The notes beneath the pieces were generated by a model. It did no database searches, was not told the origin of the DNA, and was given only the letters and a program-made list of their open reading frames with translations. A stretch of 64,000 nucleotides of DNA from the NCBI RefSeq assembly GCF_900176205.1, contig NZ_LT859959.1, forward strand, positions 124,001 through 188,000, read 5' to 3'. A program made the position numbers and the translations under genes. This DNA is from Bradyrhizobium sp. ORS 285 (lineage in GTDB: Bacteria > Pseudomonadota > Alphaproteobacteria > Rhizobiales > Xanthobacteraceae). Of this stretch, positions 20,573 through 28,353 are shown piece after piece (within the stretch, counting starts at the first letter, position 1; every line of letters starts with the position of its first letter).

Positions 20573-21574
20573 ATGTTCCGATACCTCGGCTTCGTCCTGG
20601 GGCTGCTCTTGAGCCTCGTGTCGATCAGCACCGCGCTGGCCGACGACGCGAAGCTCCGGATCGGTGTGCTCCGCCTGTCGTCGTCAGCGCCCGTGTTCAT
20701 CGCGCTGGACAAAGGCTACTTCCGCGACGCCGGGCTTGATGTCGAGCTGAAGTTCTTCGATGCAGCGCAACCGATCGCCGTGGCGACGGCCACCGGCGAT
20801 GTCGATGTCGGGGTGACCGCGTTCACCGCAGGTCTCTACAATCTCGCCGGCAAAGGCGCTCTCAAGATCGTTGCCGGCATGAGCCGCGACCGGCCCGGCT
20901 ATCCGCTGATCGGCTACTTCGCCAGCAACAAGGCTTACGAAGCCGGGCTCAAGGCGCCGAAGGACATCGCCGGCAAGCGCGTGGCGATGACGCAGGTCGG
21001 GTCGAGCTTCCACTACTCGGTGGGACTGCTCGCCGAGAAGTACGGTTTCAAGCTGTCCGACGTGAAGATCGTGCCGCTGCAGTCGATGTCCAACATGGCC
21101 GCCGCCATCAAGGGCGAGACGGTGGATGCCGCACTGATGCCGGTGTCCGTCGCGCGCAAGCTGATGGAAGAGGGCGCGGTGAAGCATCTCGGCTGGGTCG
21201 GCGACGAGACGCCGTGGCAGGTCAGCGGCGTGTTCGCCGGACCGAAGACCCTGGCCAATGCGGCGCTCGTCGGCAAACTGCTGGCCTCGCTGCAGCGAGC
21301 CGAGCGTGAGTATCATGATGTCGTGCTGTCCACCGTGAAGGATGGCAATGCCGCGATCGACGAGAAGACCAAGCCGCTGCTCGAAATCATCGGCAAATAC
21401 ACCAACCTCCCGGTCGAGCAGGTAGTCGGCAATTGCGCCTATATCGATCCCGCCGGCAAGCTGGACGTGAAGAACATCGATAGCCAGATCAAATGGCTGC
21501 AAGGGCAGGGGTTCGCTGATCAGGGCTACGATGCAGCCGCGATCATCGCGAAGGAGTTCGTCAAGCCGGACTGA
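20573..21574 (+). CDS. NitT/TauT-type ABC transporter substrate-binding protein
   Basis: 333 residues from ATG 20573, preceded by GGAGAG. Signal peptide (GLLLSLVSISTALA-DD), then LRIGVLRLSSSAPVFIALDKGYFRDAGLDVEL and DVDVGVTAFTAGLYNLAGKG, the SsuA/THI5-like periplasmic-binding fold. It is first of a three-gene importer and lies beside the gentisate cluster, so an aromatic carboxylate is a reasonable but unproven ligand. Confidence 0.9.
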   Translation: MFRYLGFVLGLLLSLVSISTALADDAKLRIGVLRLSSSAPVFIALDKGYFRDAGLDVELKFFDAAQPIAVATATGDVDVGVTAFTAGLYNLAGKGALKIVAGMSRDRPGYPLIGYFASNKAYEAGLKAPKDIAGKRVAMTQVGSSFHYSVGLLAEKYGFKLSDVKIVPLQSMSNMAAAIKGETVDAALMPVSVARKLMEEGAVKHLGWVGDETPWQVSGVFAGPKTLANAALVGKLLASLQRAEREYHDVVLSTVKDGNAAIDEKTKPLLEIIGKYTNLPVEQVVGNCAYIDPAGKLDVKNIDSQIKWLQGQGFADQGYDAAAIIAKEFVKPD

Positions 21575-21614
21575 TGGGAGTGGAAAGCAACACAACCGCC
21601 GCCGGATTACCAAG

Positions 21615-22388
21615 ATGGACCTGATCGCCGACGCCATCAGTCATCGCTTCGATGCGCTCGAAGTGCTTCAAGACGTCTCCTTCACGGTTGGAGCCGGTGA
21701 AGTCGTCGCCATCGTAGGTCCTTCCGGTTGCGGCAAGAGCACGCTGCTCTCGATCCTCGGTGGCCTGTTGCAGCCCACGCAAGGGGAGGCGCAACTGCGC
21801 GGCGCCGCGCCGCCCGGCAGCCTCAACCCGCTGACCTTCGTATTCCAGGATTTCGCTCTGCTGCCCTGGGCCAGCGTGGAAGACAATGTCGCTTTCCCGC
21901 TGCTGCATACGTCGCTCTCGGCATCGCAGAGCGCTGCCGCCGTCGACGATGCCTTGCGGCGCACCGGGCTCGTCGACTTTCGCCATGTCTACCCCAGGCA
22001 GTTGTCGGGTGGCATGCGCCAGCGCGTCGGCATCGCCAGGGCGCTCGCGGTGCGCCCGGCGATCCTGCTGATGGACGAGCCGTTGTCGGCTTTGGATTCG
22101 CAGACACGCGAGCTCCTGATGGAGGACTTCGTCGATCTCCTGGCCGACGGAGCCATGGGCGCGGTTTACGTGACCCATAACCTCGAGGAGGCTGTGCGGC
22201 TCGCCGATCGTATCGTCGTGCTGTCACGACGCCCTGGCCGCATCCGCAAGGTGGTGAGCGTGCCGGCGACGCGGCAGAGCCGCGGTGAGGCCGTGACGCG
22301 CGCGCAATTGCTCGAGCTGCAGAACGAATTGTGGGCGCTGATCCGGACCGAGGCGATCGACGCCGAGCGCGAGGTTCAGAATGCTTGA
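21615..22388 (+). CDS. NitT/TauT-type ABC transporter ATPase
   Basis: 257 residues from ATG 21615. Walker A GPSGCGKST (36-44), Q-loop FVFQDFALLPW, signature LSGGMRQRVGIARAL, Walker B ILLMDEPLSALD and switch H in YVTHNLEEA are intact. It energises import with the permease whose ATG overlaps its stop by 8 bases. Confidence 0.94.
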   Translation: MDLIADAISHRFDALEVLQDVSFTVGAGEVVAIVGPSGCGKSTLLSILGGLLQPTQGEAQLRGAAPPGSLNPLTFVFQDFALLPWASVEDNVAFPLLHTSLSASQSAAAVDDALRRTGLVDFRHVYPRQLSGGMRQRVGIARALAVRPAILLMDEPLSALDSQTRELLMEDFVDLLADGAMGAVYVTHNLEEAVRLADRIVVLSRRPGRIRKVVSVPATRQSRGEAVTRAQLLELQNELWALIRTEAIDAEREVQNA

Positions 22389-23211
22389 GCGCTCTCCGGC
22401 AGACCGGGCCGAGATCGTCGGCGCGCAACCGACCCGCAAGGTCCCGTTCCGAGGCGGCGGCTTCGCGCCGTCCGCGAGCCGCTGGGCGGGTTGGCTGGCG
22501 CTCGCCGGGGTGCTTGGCATCTGGCAGTCGGTCGGCAGTCTCGCTCTGGTCAATCAATTGTTCCTGCCGACGCCGTGGACGATCCTGCGCGCGCTGGTCC
22601 GTCTCGCCGAGAGTGGCGCCCTGTGGCAGCACGTGTCGGCGTCGTTCGTGCGCATCGTAACCGGGTGGGCGCTCGGCACGGCCTCCGGCATCGTCGTGGG
22701 CTTTGCCATCGGCCTGTGGCGGGTCGCCCGCAGCATCGGCATCACCTTCGTGTCGGCGCTGTTCCCGATCCCGAAGATCGCCGTGCTGCCGCTCTTGATC
22801 TTGTGGCTCGGAATCGGCGAGCAGCCGAAGATCGCGACGATTGCGCTCGGCGTGTTCTTCTCGACTACGATCTCGGTCTATAGCGGCGTCGATGCGGTGC
22901 CGCGCAATCTGATCCGGATGGCCCAGAGCTTCGACGTGCCGTTTCCAACCATCGTGCGCAAGGTGATCTGGCCCGGCGCGCTGCCGTCGATCCTGGCGGG
23001 CTTTCGCATCACCGCATCCGTGGCGCTGATGCTGGTGGTCTCGGCGGAGATGATCGGCGCCGAGACCGGCATCGGCACCTTCGTGCTGCAGGCCGGCAAT
23101 CTGATGCAGACCGATCAGCTGATGGCGGGCATCCTGATTCTGTCGCTGTTCGGCCTCGCCGTCGGCAAGCTGATCAGCCTGCTGGAAGCACGGCTGCTGC
23201 ACTGGCGCTAG
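22381..23211 (+). CDS. NitT/TauT-type ABC transporter permease
   Basis: 276 residues, about six membrane helices, with the binding-protein-dependent transport motif region AQSFDVPFPTIVRKVIWPGALPSILAGFRI (EAA-like loop) contacting the ATPase. The N-terminal 40 residues are cytoplasmic. It ends 5 bases before the convergent gentisate dioxygenase gene. Confidence 0.92.
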   Translation: MLERSPADRAEIVGAQPTRKVPFRGGGFAPSASRWAGWLALAGVLGIWQSVGSLALVNQLFLPTPWTILRALVRLAESGALWQHVSASFVRIVTGWALGTASGIVVGFAIGLWRVARSIGITFVSALFPIPKIAVLPLLILWLGIGEQPKIATIALGVFFSTTISVYSGVDAVPRNLIRMAQSFDVPFPTIVRKVIWPGALPSILAGFRITASVALMLVVSAEMIGAETGIGTFVLQAGNLMQTDQLMAGILILSLFGLAVGKLISLLEARLLHWR

Positions 23212-23215
23212 CGCA

Positions 23216-24253
23216 TCACGCGTTGCCGCGATCCTCACGGAACAGGTCCAGCTTCTCCTGCACGGGACGATCGGAGAACGAGAACAGCACGGCATCCTCA
23301 TCCGCCTCATGGCTGACCCATTGCCAGCTCGGCACCACGAACAGATCGCGCGGTCCCCACTCGAACGTCTGATCGCCGATGCGGCTGCGCCCCCTGCCTT
23401 CGATCGCGGTGAAGACCGTCGCATCGGTGGAGCGATAGCGTGCCGTCTTGAAGCCCTTCGGGAGCAGCTGGATGAAGGTGCCGATGGTCGGCATCGCGAA
23501 GTCGCCGGTCTCCGGATTGGAGAATTTCAGCTTCAGCCCATGGCACGCATCCCATTCCTCGCTACGCTTGGCGTTCTCCAATGCCTCGCGTGTGTAGGAA
23601 TAGGGATAGTTGAAGATCGGAGACGTGCGCGATTTGCGCTTGGCATCGACCGGCAGCAGATTGTGCCCGTAGCGGGCAAAACTGTCGCCGATGGGACGCG
23701 CGACCTTCTGCTGATCCTCCTGCGATCCTTGCGCGAAGGACGCATCGAGGAACTGCACCAGGGGAATGTCGAGGCCGTCGAGCCAGAACATCGGCTCCGA
23801 GGTTTCGTTGCCGTGATCATGCCACGTCATTGACGGCGTGATGATGAAGTCGCCGGGCTCCATCAGGGTCCGTTCTCCGTCGACCGTGGTGAATGCACCC
23901 TTGCCCTCCAGCACGAAGCGCAGTGCCGACTGGCTGTGGCGGTGGGCCGGCGCGATGTCGCCGGGGATGACCATCTGAACGCCGGCATAGAGCGAGGTCG
24001 TGACCTTGGACTGGCCGCGCAGCCCCGGATTTTCAAGGATCAGCACCCGACGTTCGGCTTCCTTGGCCGTGATCAACCGCCCGGCCTCGATCATGTAGTC
24101 GCGGATCGCCGCGAACTGCCAGAGATGGGGACGGCACGCGCTCTTCGGCTCGGGCGTGATGAGATCACTCATCACCGTCCACAGCGCCGTCATGTTCTCG
24201 CCGTCGATCTTCTTGTAGAACGCCTCGCGTTCCGGGGTCGAAACTGCGGCCAT
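23216..24253 (-). CDS. Gentisate 1,2-dioxygenase
   Basis: 345 residues from ATG 24253 (ribosome site GGGAGG five bases upstream). A bicupin ring-cleavage enzyme: the first cupin carries PAHRHSQSALRFVLEG and MTWHDHGNE (His104, His106, His145 and His147 in my count), with the Fe(II) site there. The second cupin spans ~270-340 (FTAIEGRGRSRIGDQ, WGPRDLFVVPSWQWVSHEA). It opens gentisate to maleylpyruvate. Divergent from the isomerase gene, with a palindromic operator in the 100-base gap, so both should be controlled together by the MarR protein. Confidence 0.93.
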   Translation of the reverse strand: MAAVSTPEREAFYKKIDGENMTALWTVMSDLITPEPKSACRPHLWQFAAIRDYMIEAGRLITAKEAERRVLILENPGLRGQSKVTTSLYAGVQMVIPGDIAPAHRHSQSALRFVLEGKGAFTTVDGERTLMEPGDFIITPSMTWHDHGNETSEPMFWLDGLDIPLVQFLDASFAQGSQEDQQKVARPIGDSFARYGHNLLPVDAKRKSRTSPIFNYPYSYTREALENAKRSEEWDACHGLKLKFSNPETGDFAMPTIGTFIQLLPKGFKTARYRSTDATVFTAIEGRGRSRIGDQTFEWGPRDLFVVPSWQWVSHEADEDAVLFSFSDRPVQEKLDLFREDRGNA

Positions 24254-24282
24254 GCGCGCCTCCCGATCAGATGTCTTTCTTG

Positions 24283-24302
24283 ATTGACAGTATACTGTCA
24301 AT
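24283..24302. promoter_or_regulatory. Operator O1: perfect 20-base palindrome in divergent promoter
   Basis: ATTGACAGTATACTGTCAAT is its own reverse complement. It lies between the divergent gentisate dioxygenase and isomerase-marR genes, about 30 and 52 bases from their starts. A near copy stands in front of the hydroxylase gene at 28287-28306. The neighbouring MarR-family regulator is the obvious binder (inference). Confidence 0.85.
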
Positions 24303-24353
24303 TCGCCTACCGTCAATTGCAACCAGAGCTATCATTTCGGGAGGACGACCACG

Positions 24354-24986
24354 ATGAAGCTGCACGGCTATTTCCGCAGCAGCGCATCCTATCGTGTCAG
24401 GATCGCGCTGAATCTCAAGCGTCTGACGGCGGAACATCTGCCGCATCACCTCCGCAAGGGCGAGCAGCGCGCGCCCGCTTATCTCGCTCTCAATCCCCAG
24501 GGCTTCGTTCCGACCCTGGAGGACGACAGCGGCGCGACCCTGATCCAGTCTCTGGCCATCATCGAGTGGCTGGACGAGACTCACCCCGAGCCGCCGCTGT
24601 TGCCCGAGGATCCCCTGCGCCGCGCTCAGGTCCGCGCCTTCGCACAGGTGCTCGCATGTGACACCCATCCGGTCCAGAACCTGAAGGTGCTGGCGCGGCT
24701 GCGCGAGCTCGGCCTGTCCGAGGACAAGGTCACGGCCTGGGCCGGCTGGGCCAATCGCGAGGGCCTCGCAGCCTGTGAGGCTCTGATCAAGCATGAGCCC
24801 GGGCCGTTCTGTTTCGGAGCCGCGCCGACCCTGGCTGATCTCTGCCTGGTGCCGCAGCTCGGCAATGCTCGCCGCTTCGGCGTCGATGTCGCGGCGTTCC
24901 CGCGCCTGCTGCAGGCGGAGGCTGCCGCGAAGGCAACGCCGGCGTTTGCGGATGCCGCCCCGGAGCGTCAGCCCGATGCCGAGTAA
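24354..24986 (+). CDS. Zeta-class GST maleylpyruvate (maleylacetoacetate) isomerase
   Basis: 210 residues. N-terminal thioredoxin-like half with RSSASYRVRIALNLK (residues 8-22, the GSH-site serines) and NPQGFVPTLEDD, ATLIQSLAIIEWLDE; C-terminal half CDTHPVQNLKVL and FGAAPTLADLCLVPQLGNARRFGVD. This is the NagL-like pattern, converting maleylpyruvate to fumarylpyruvate with glutathione. The gene context with gentisate dioxygenase favours maleylpyruvate. Its stop overlaps the marR start. A fumarylpyruvate hydrolase gene is not seen nearby. Confidence 0.9.
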   Translation: MKLHGYFRSSASYRVRIALNLKRLTAEHLPHHLRKGEQRAPAYLALNPQGFVPTLEDDSGATLIQSLAIIEWLDETHPEPPLLPEDPLRRAQVRAFAQVLACDTHPVQNLKVLARLRELGLSEDKVTAWAGWANREGLAACEALIKHEPGPFCFGAAPTLADLCLVPQLGNARRFGVDVAAFPRLLQAEAAAKATPAFADAAPERQPDAE

Positions 24987-25485
24987 GCCGCCTGAGATCA
25001 CGATGGACGCGGTCTACACCAAGCCGGGCTATCTGTTCCGGCGGATGCAGCAGATCGCAGTGTCCATCTTCATCGAGGAATGCCGCGAGTTCGACCTCAC
25101 GCCCGTGCAGTACGCCGCGCTGGTTGCGATCCAGAATCACCCGGGCATCGATGCTACCAGGCTGTCCGCCGTGATTGCCTTCGACCGCTCCACCCTTGGC
25201 AGCGTGATCGAGCGGCTCGAGACCAAGGGCCATGTCGAACGCAAGCCGTCGGCCGAGGACAAGCGGGTCAAGCTGCTCTATCTGACCAAAGCCGGCGGGG
25301 CTCTGCTGCGAAACATCATGCCGTTCGTCGACCGCGCACAGGCGCGCATGCTGGCGCCGCTGAAGGCGGCCGACCGCAAGGCGCTGATGGCGCTGCTGTC
25401 GCAATTGGTCGATCTCAACAACGAGGTGTCGCGCGTGCCGCTGCGCGCCGAGGACGCGCTGGAGCATCTCGGTAAGAGCAGCTGA
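24976..25485 (+). CDS. MarR-family transcriptional regulator of the aromatic cluster
   Basis: 169 residues from ATG 24976, which overlaps the isomerase stop. A second start at 25003 (MDAVYTKPGYLF) is equally plausible and gives 160 residues. Winged helix: LTPVQYAALVAIQNHPGIDATRLSAVIAFDRSTLGSVIERLETKGHVERKPSAEDKRVKLLYLT. It is the only regulator in the cluster and shares its transcript with the isomerase. It probably represses from O1 and O2 and is relieved by an aromatic acid or its CoA ester (inference). Confidence 0.9.
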   Translation: MPSKPPEITMDAVYTKPGYLFRRMQQIAVSIFIEECREFDLTPVQYAALVAIQNHPGIDATRLSAVIAFDRSTLGSVIERLETKGHVERKPSAEDKRVKLLYLTKAGGALLRNIMPFVDRAQARMLAPLKAADRKALMALLSQLVDLNNEVSRVPLRAEDALEHLGKSS

Positions 25486-25523
25486 ACCGTGGCGCTCGTG
25501 CATCCTCTGCGAACGGCGTTTGC

Positions 25524-27137
25524 TCATAGCCGCATCACCGCCTGACGATCGATCTTGCCGGTGCCGGTCTTCGGCAGCTCGTCGATGAAGACGATCTCAC
25601 GCGGATATTTGTAAGGCAGCAGCTTGGCCTTGACGTAGTCTTGCAGCGCCTTGGTCATGACGGGCTCATCGCGCGCCTCGCCGTTGGTCACCACCACTGC
25701 CTTCAGGCTCATCCGCCGGTCGGGCAGCTCGTGCGCGAACACGGCGCATTCCCTGATGTCCGGGTGCTCGGCGAGGCACAGCTCGACCTCGAGCGGATAG
25801 ACCCATTGGCCGGAGATCTTGACCAGGTCGTCGGCACGGCCGCGGAAGAAGTGAAAGCCGTCGATGTCGCGCACGAAGCGATCGCCGGTGTAGATCCATC
25901 CGCCCTCGCGGATCGTCTCCGCGGCCTTGTCCGGCCGGTTCCAGTAGAGCGGCGTGTTGGAATCGCCGCGGACCCAGAGAATGCCTTCCTCGCCGGTCGC
26001 TACGTCGTGACCGTCCTTGTCGCGCAATGCGATCTCGTAGCCGGGCACGCGTAGACCGGCGGCGCCGAGCTTCTTGCGATCCTCGCGGTTGGAGAGATAG
26101 ACGTGCAGCACCTCGGTCGAGCCGAGACCTTCGACGATCTCGAGTCCAGTGAGACTCTTCCAGCCATTGAAGACCTCCGCGGAGAGCACTTCGGCCGCAG
26201 ACACCGACAGGCGCAGTGACGAGAGGTCGGCTTCTCTCGCGCCCTCGGCCTTGGTCAGCGCGGTGTAGAGCGTCGGCAGGCCGAAGAACACGGTCGGACG
26301 GAAGCGGCTGATGGCATCGAAGATCGCCGCTGGCTTCGGCTGGCCGGGCAGCAGCAGAGTCGTTGCGCCGACCGAGAATGGAAAGGTGATGGCGTTGCCG
26401 AAGCCGTAGGCGAAGAAGATCTTCGGCACCGAGAAGCAGATGTCGTCCGGCCTCAGCCGCAGCACGTTCTTTGCGAACGCCTGCTCGCTATAGGCCATGT
26501 CATGCTGCAGATGGACGATGCCTTTCGGGCGGCCGGTTGAGCCGGACGAGTACATCCAGAAGGCCATCTCGTTGCGATGGGTGTCGGCTTCCGCGAGCTC
26601 CGTGGCGAAGTTGACCAGCCACCGATCGACGGCAATGGTCGACGGCGCCGCCGTGGTCGATGCCTCGCCGTTGACGACGATGAGGGTCTGCAGCGCTGTA
26701 TCCGTGCAAGCCTGGGTGTCGAAGCGTCCGGCAAACTCCGCATCCGCGACGGCGACCTTGGCGCCGGAATCCGCGAGATAGAATTGCAACAGGTCGGGCG
26801 GCGTCAGCGTGTTGATCAGCAGCGGCACGTAGCCGGCGCGCACCGCGCCGAAGAAGGCGGCGGGGTAGGCCGGCGTGTCGTCGAGGAACAGCAGCACCCG
26901 GTCGCCGCGGACCAAACCAAGCGACGCGAAGCCGTTGCCCCAGCGGCAGGCTTCGGCGCACAGCTCGGCGTAGCTGCGCTGGCCGGCCGGGCCGATCAGC
27001 GCAGGTTTATTCGCGTTGCCGCTGGTGAGATTGTCAAACAGGACGCGGCTGGCGTTGTAGCGCGCAGGGATCGCGAAGCCGATCTCGCGGGCGCCGGCGC
27101 TGTCCGAAGGAACCTGATCGGCGATCTCCCGTGTCAT
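25524..27137 (-). CDS. Aryl-CoA ligase (benzoate-CoA ligase family)
   Basis: 537 residues. Adenylate-forming fold: P-loop MYSSGSTGRPKGIVH (~195-209), FFAYGFGNAITFPFSVGATTLL, EGLGSTEVLHVYLSNR (the benzoate-ligase A5 variant), YTGDRFVRDIDGFHFFRGRADDLVKISGQWVYP and catalytic Lys in PKTGTGKIDRQ. It makes a CoA ester of an aromatic acid, most likely salicylate given the hydroxylase it is coupled to (the ATGA overlap of 4 bases) and gentisate dioxygenase nearby. A strict benzoate or anthranilate specificity cannot be excluded. Confidence 0.88.
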   Translation of the reverse strand: MTREIADQVPSDSAGAREIGFAIPARYNASRVLFDNLTSGNANKPALIGPAGQRSYAELCAEACRWGNGFASLGLVRGDRVLLFLDDTPAYPAAFFGAVRAGYVPLLINTLTPPDLLQFYLADSGAKVAVADAEFAGRFDTQACTDTALQTLIVVNGEASTTAAPSTIAVDRWLVNFATELAEADTHRNEMAFWMYSSGSTGRPKGIVHLQHDMAYSEQAFAKNVLRLRPDDICFSVPKIFFAYGFGNAITFPFSVGATTLLLPGQPKPAAIFDAISRFRPTVFFGLPTLYTALTKAEGAREADLSSLRLSVSAAEVLSAEVFNGWKSLTGLEIVEGLGSTEVLHVYLSNREDRKKLGAAGLRVPGYEIALRDKDGHDVATGEEGILWVRGDSNTPLYWNRPDKAAETIREGGWIYTGDRFVRDIDGFHFFRGRADDLVKISGQWVYPLEVELCLAEHPDIRECAVFAHELPDRRMSLKAVVVTNGEARDEPVMTKALQDYVKAKLLPYKYPREIVFIDELPKTGTGKIDRQAVMRL

Positions 27138-28273
27138 GCCCGGGCTTCCTCCGTGCGCGATGACTCGTAGCGCGCCATGAACTGCGGTGCCATGGCGCGC
27201 AGCCTGGCGTCGTCGATGCGGCCGGAGCGCGTGATGTAGCTGTAGGCAAAGTCCATCAAACCCAGCGTCATGTGCGACGGGAATTTTTCATACCAATCGG
27301 CGCTGGTGCGGGCGGCCGTCACCAGCTTCTTCACGATCGGCTGCCGCTCCGCTTGGTAGCGCGCGAGGCCGGCGGAGAGATCGGTTTCGGCATCGAGCGC
27401 TTTGGCGAGCGCAATGGCATCCTCGATCGCAAGCCGCGTTCCCGAGCCGATCGAAAAATGTGCGGTGTGAAGCGCATCGCCGATCAGCACCATGTTCCGG
27501 TGCCACCAATGCTCGTTCCAGACCCACGGGAAATTACGCCAGACAGAGCGGTTGGAGACCAGCGAATGGCCATCGAGCGTATCGGCAAAGACCTGCTCGC
27601 AGACGCGCCGGGACTCGTCGACCGACATTTCGGCGAAGCCGTAGGCCTGCCAGGTGGCGCGATCGCACTCGACCAGAAACGTGCTCATGTCCGGCGCATA
27701 GCGGTAGTGATGCGCATTGAAGGTGCCGCGATCCGTCCTGACGAAGGTCTGCGACAGCGTCTTGAAGGTCTTGCTGGTGCCGTACCAAGCGAACTTGTTG
27801 CTCGAGTAGGACACCGAGAAGCCGAAATCGCCCTCGAAGCTCCGCCGGACGAGCGAGTTCAATCCGTCGGCGGCGACGATCAGATCGTAGCCCGAGAGCT
27901 GATCCAGTGACTGGATCGTCGTGCCGTAGCGCGCGATGACGCCGACGCTCTCGGCGCGTTCTTGCAACAGCTTCAGCAGTTCGAGCCGGCCGATCGCGGA
28001 GAAGCCGACGCCGTCGATCTCGACACTCTCGCCATGCAGATTGAGCGTGATGTTGCGCCAGCTCTCCATGCGCGGCGCGATCGCATCCACCGTGTCGGGA
28101 TCGTCGGCGCGGAGGAATTCGAGCGCCTGGTCGGAGAACACGACGCCGAAGCCCCAGGTCGCACCGGCCGGATTCTGCTCGAACAGATCGACGACGGCGG
28201 CTGGGTGCCGCTTCTTCCAGAGATAGGCGAAATACAGCCCGCCAGGGCCGCCGCCGAGTACGGCGATGCGCAA
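27134..28273 (-). CDS. FAD-dependent aryl-CoA monooxygenase (salicylyl-CoA 5-hydroxylase-like)
   Basis: 379 residues. FAD-binding GGGPGGLYFAYLWKK (7-21) and the second fingerprint LIGDALHTAHFSIGSGTRLA (~263-282). The FSIGSG.RLAIEDA block is typical of the salicylyl-CoA 5-hydroxylase and 2-aminobenzoyl-CoA monooxygenase group, not of free-acid hydroxylases. The old-yellow-enzyme reductase domain found in the bifunctional 2-aminobenzoyl-CoA enzymes is absent. Product would be gentisyl-CoA, requiring a thioesterase not seen in the cluster. First gene after operator O2. Confidence 0.87.
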   Translation of the reverse strand: MRIAVLGGGPGGLYFAYLWKKRHPAAVVDLFEQNPAGATWGFGVVFSDQALEFLRADDPDTVDAIAPRMESWRNITLNLHGESVEIDGVGFSAIGRLELLKLLQERAESVGVIARYGTTIQSLDQLSGYDLIVAADGLNSLVRRSFEGDFGFSVSYSSNKFAWYGTSKTFKTLSQTFVRTDRGTFNAHHYRYAPDMSTFLVECDRATWQAYGFAEMSVDESRRVCEQVFADTLDGHSLVSNRSVWRNFPWVWNEHWWHRNMVLIGDALHTAHFSIGSGTRLAIEDAIALAKALDAETDLSAGLARYQAERQPIVKKLVTAARTSADWYEKFPSHMTLGLMDFAYSYITRSGRIDDARLRAMAPQFMARYESSRTEEARA

Positions 28274-28286
28274 GGGCGCTCTCCCA

Positions 28287-28306
28287 ATTGACAGTATACT
28301 GTTTAT
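28287..28306. promoter_or_regulatory. Operator O2: near-perfect copy of the O1 palindrome
   Basis: ATTGACAGTATACTGTTTAT matches O1 at 18 of 20 bases; the two changes are in the right half. It lies 13 bases upstream of the hydroxylase ATG, so a bound regulator would block the promoter of the hydroxylase-ligase pair. Confidence 0.83.
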
Positions 28307-28353
28307 TTTGAGCCGGAGACTAATCCCTCGTTCTGATGGACGCTAGAGAAATC

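Noticed and set aside
24283..24302. LexA-type SOS box reading of the palindrome
   Set aside because: Alphaproteobacterial LexA sites are GTTC-N7-GTTC direct repeats; this palindrome is repeated at the catabolic promoters beside a MarR gene.
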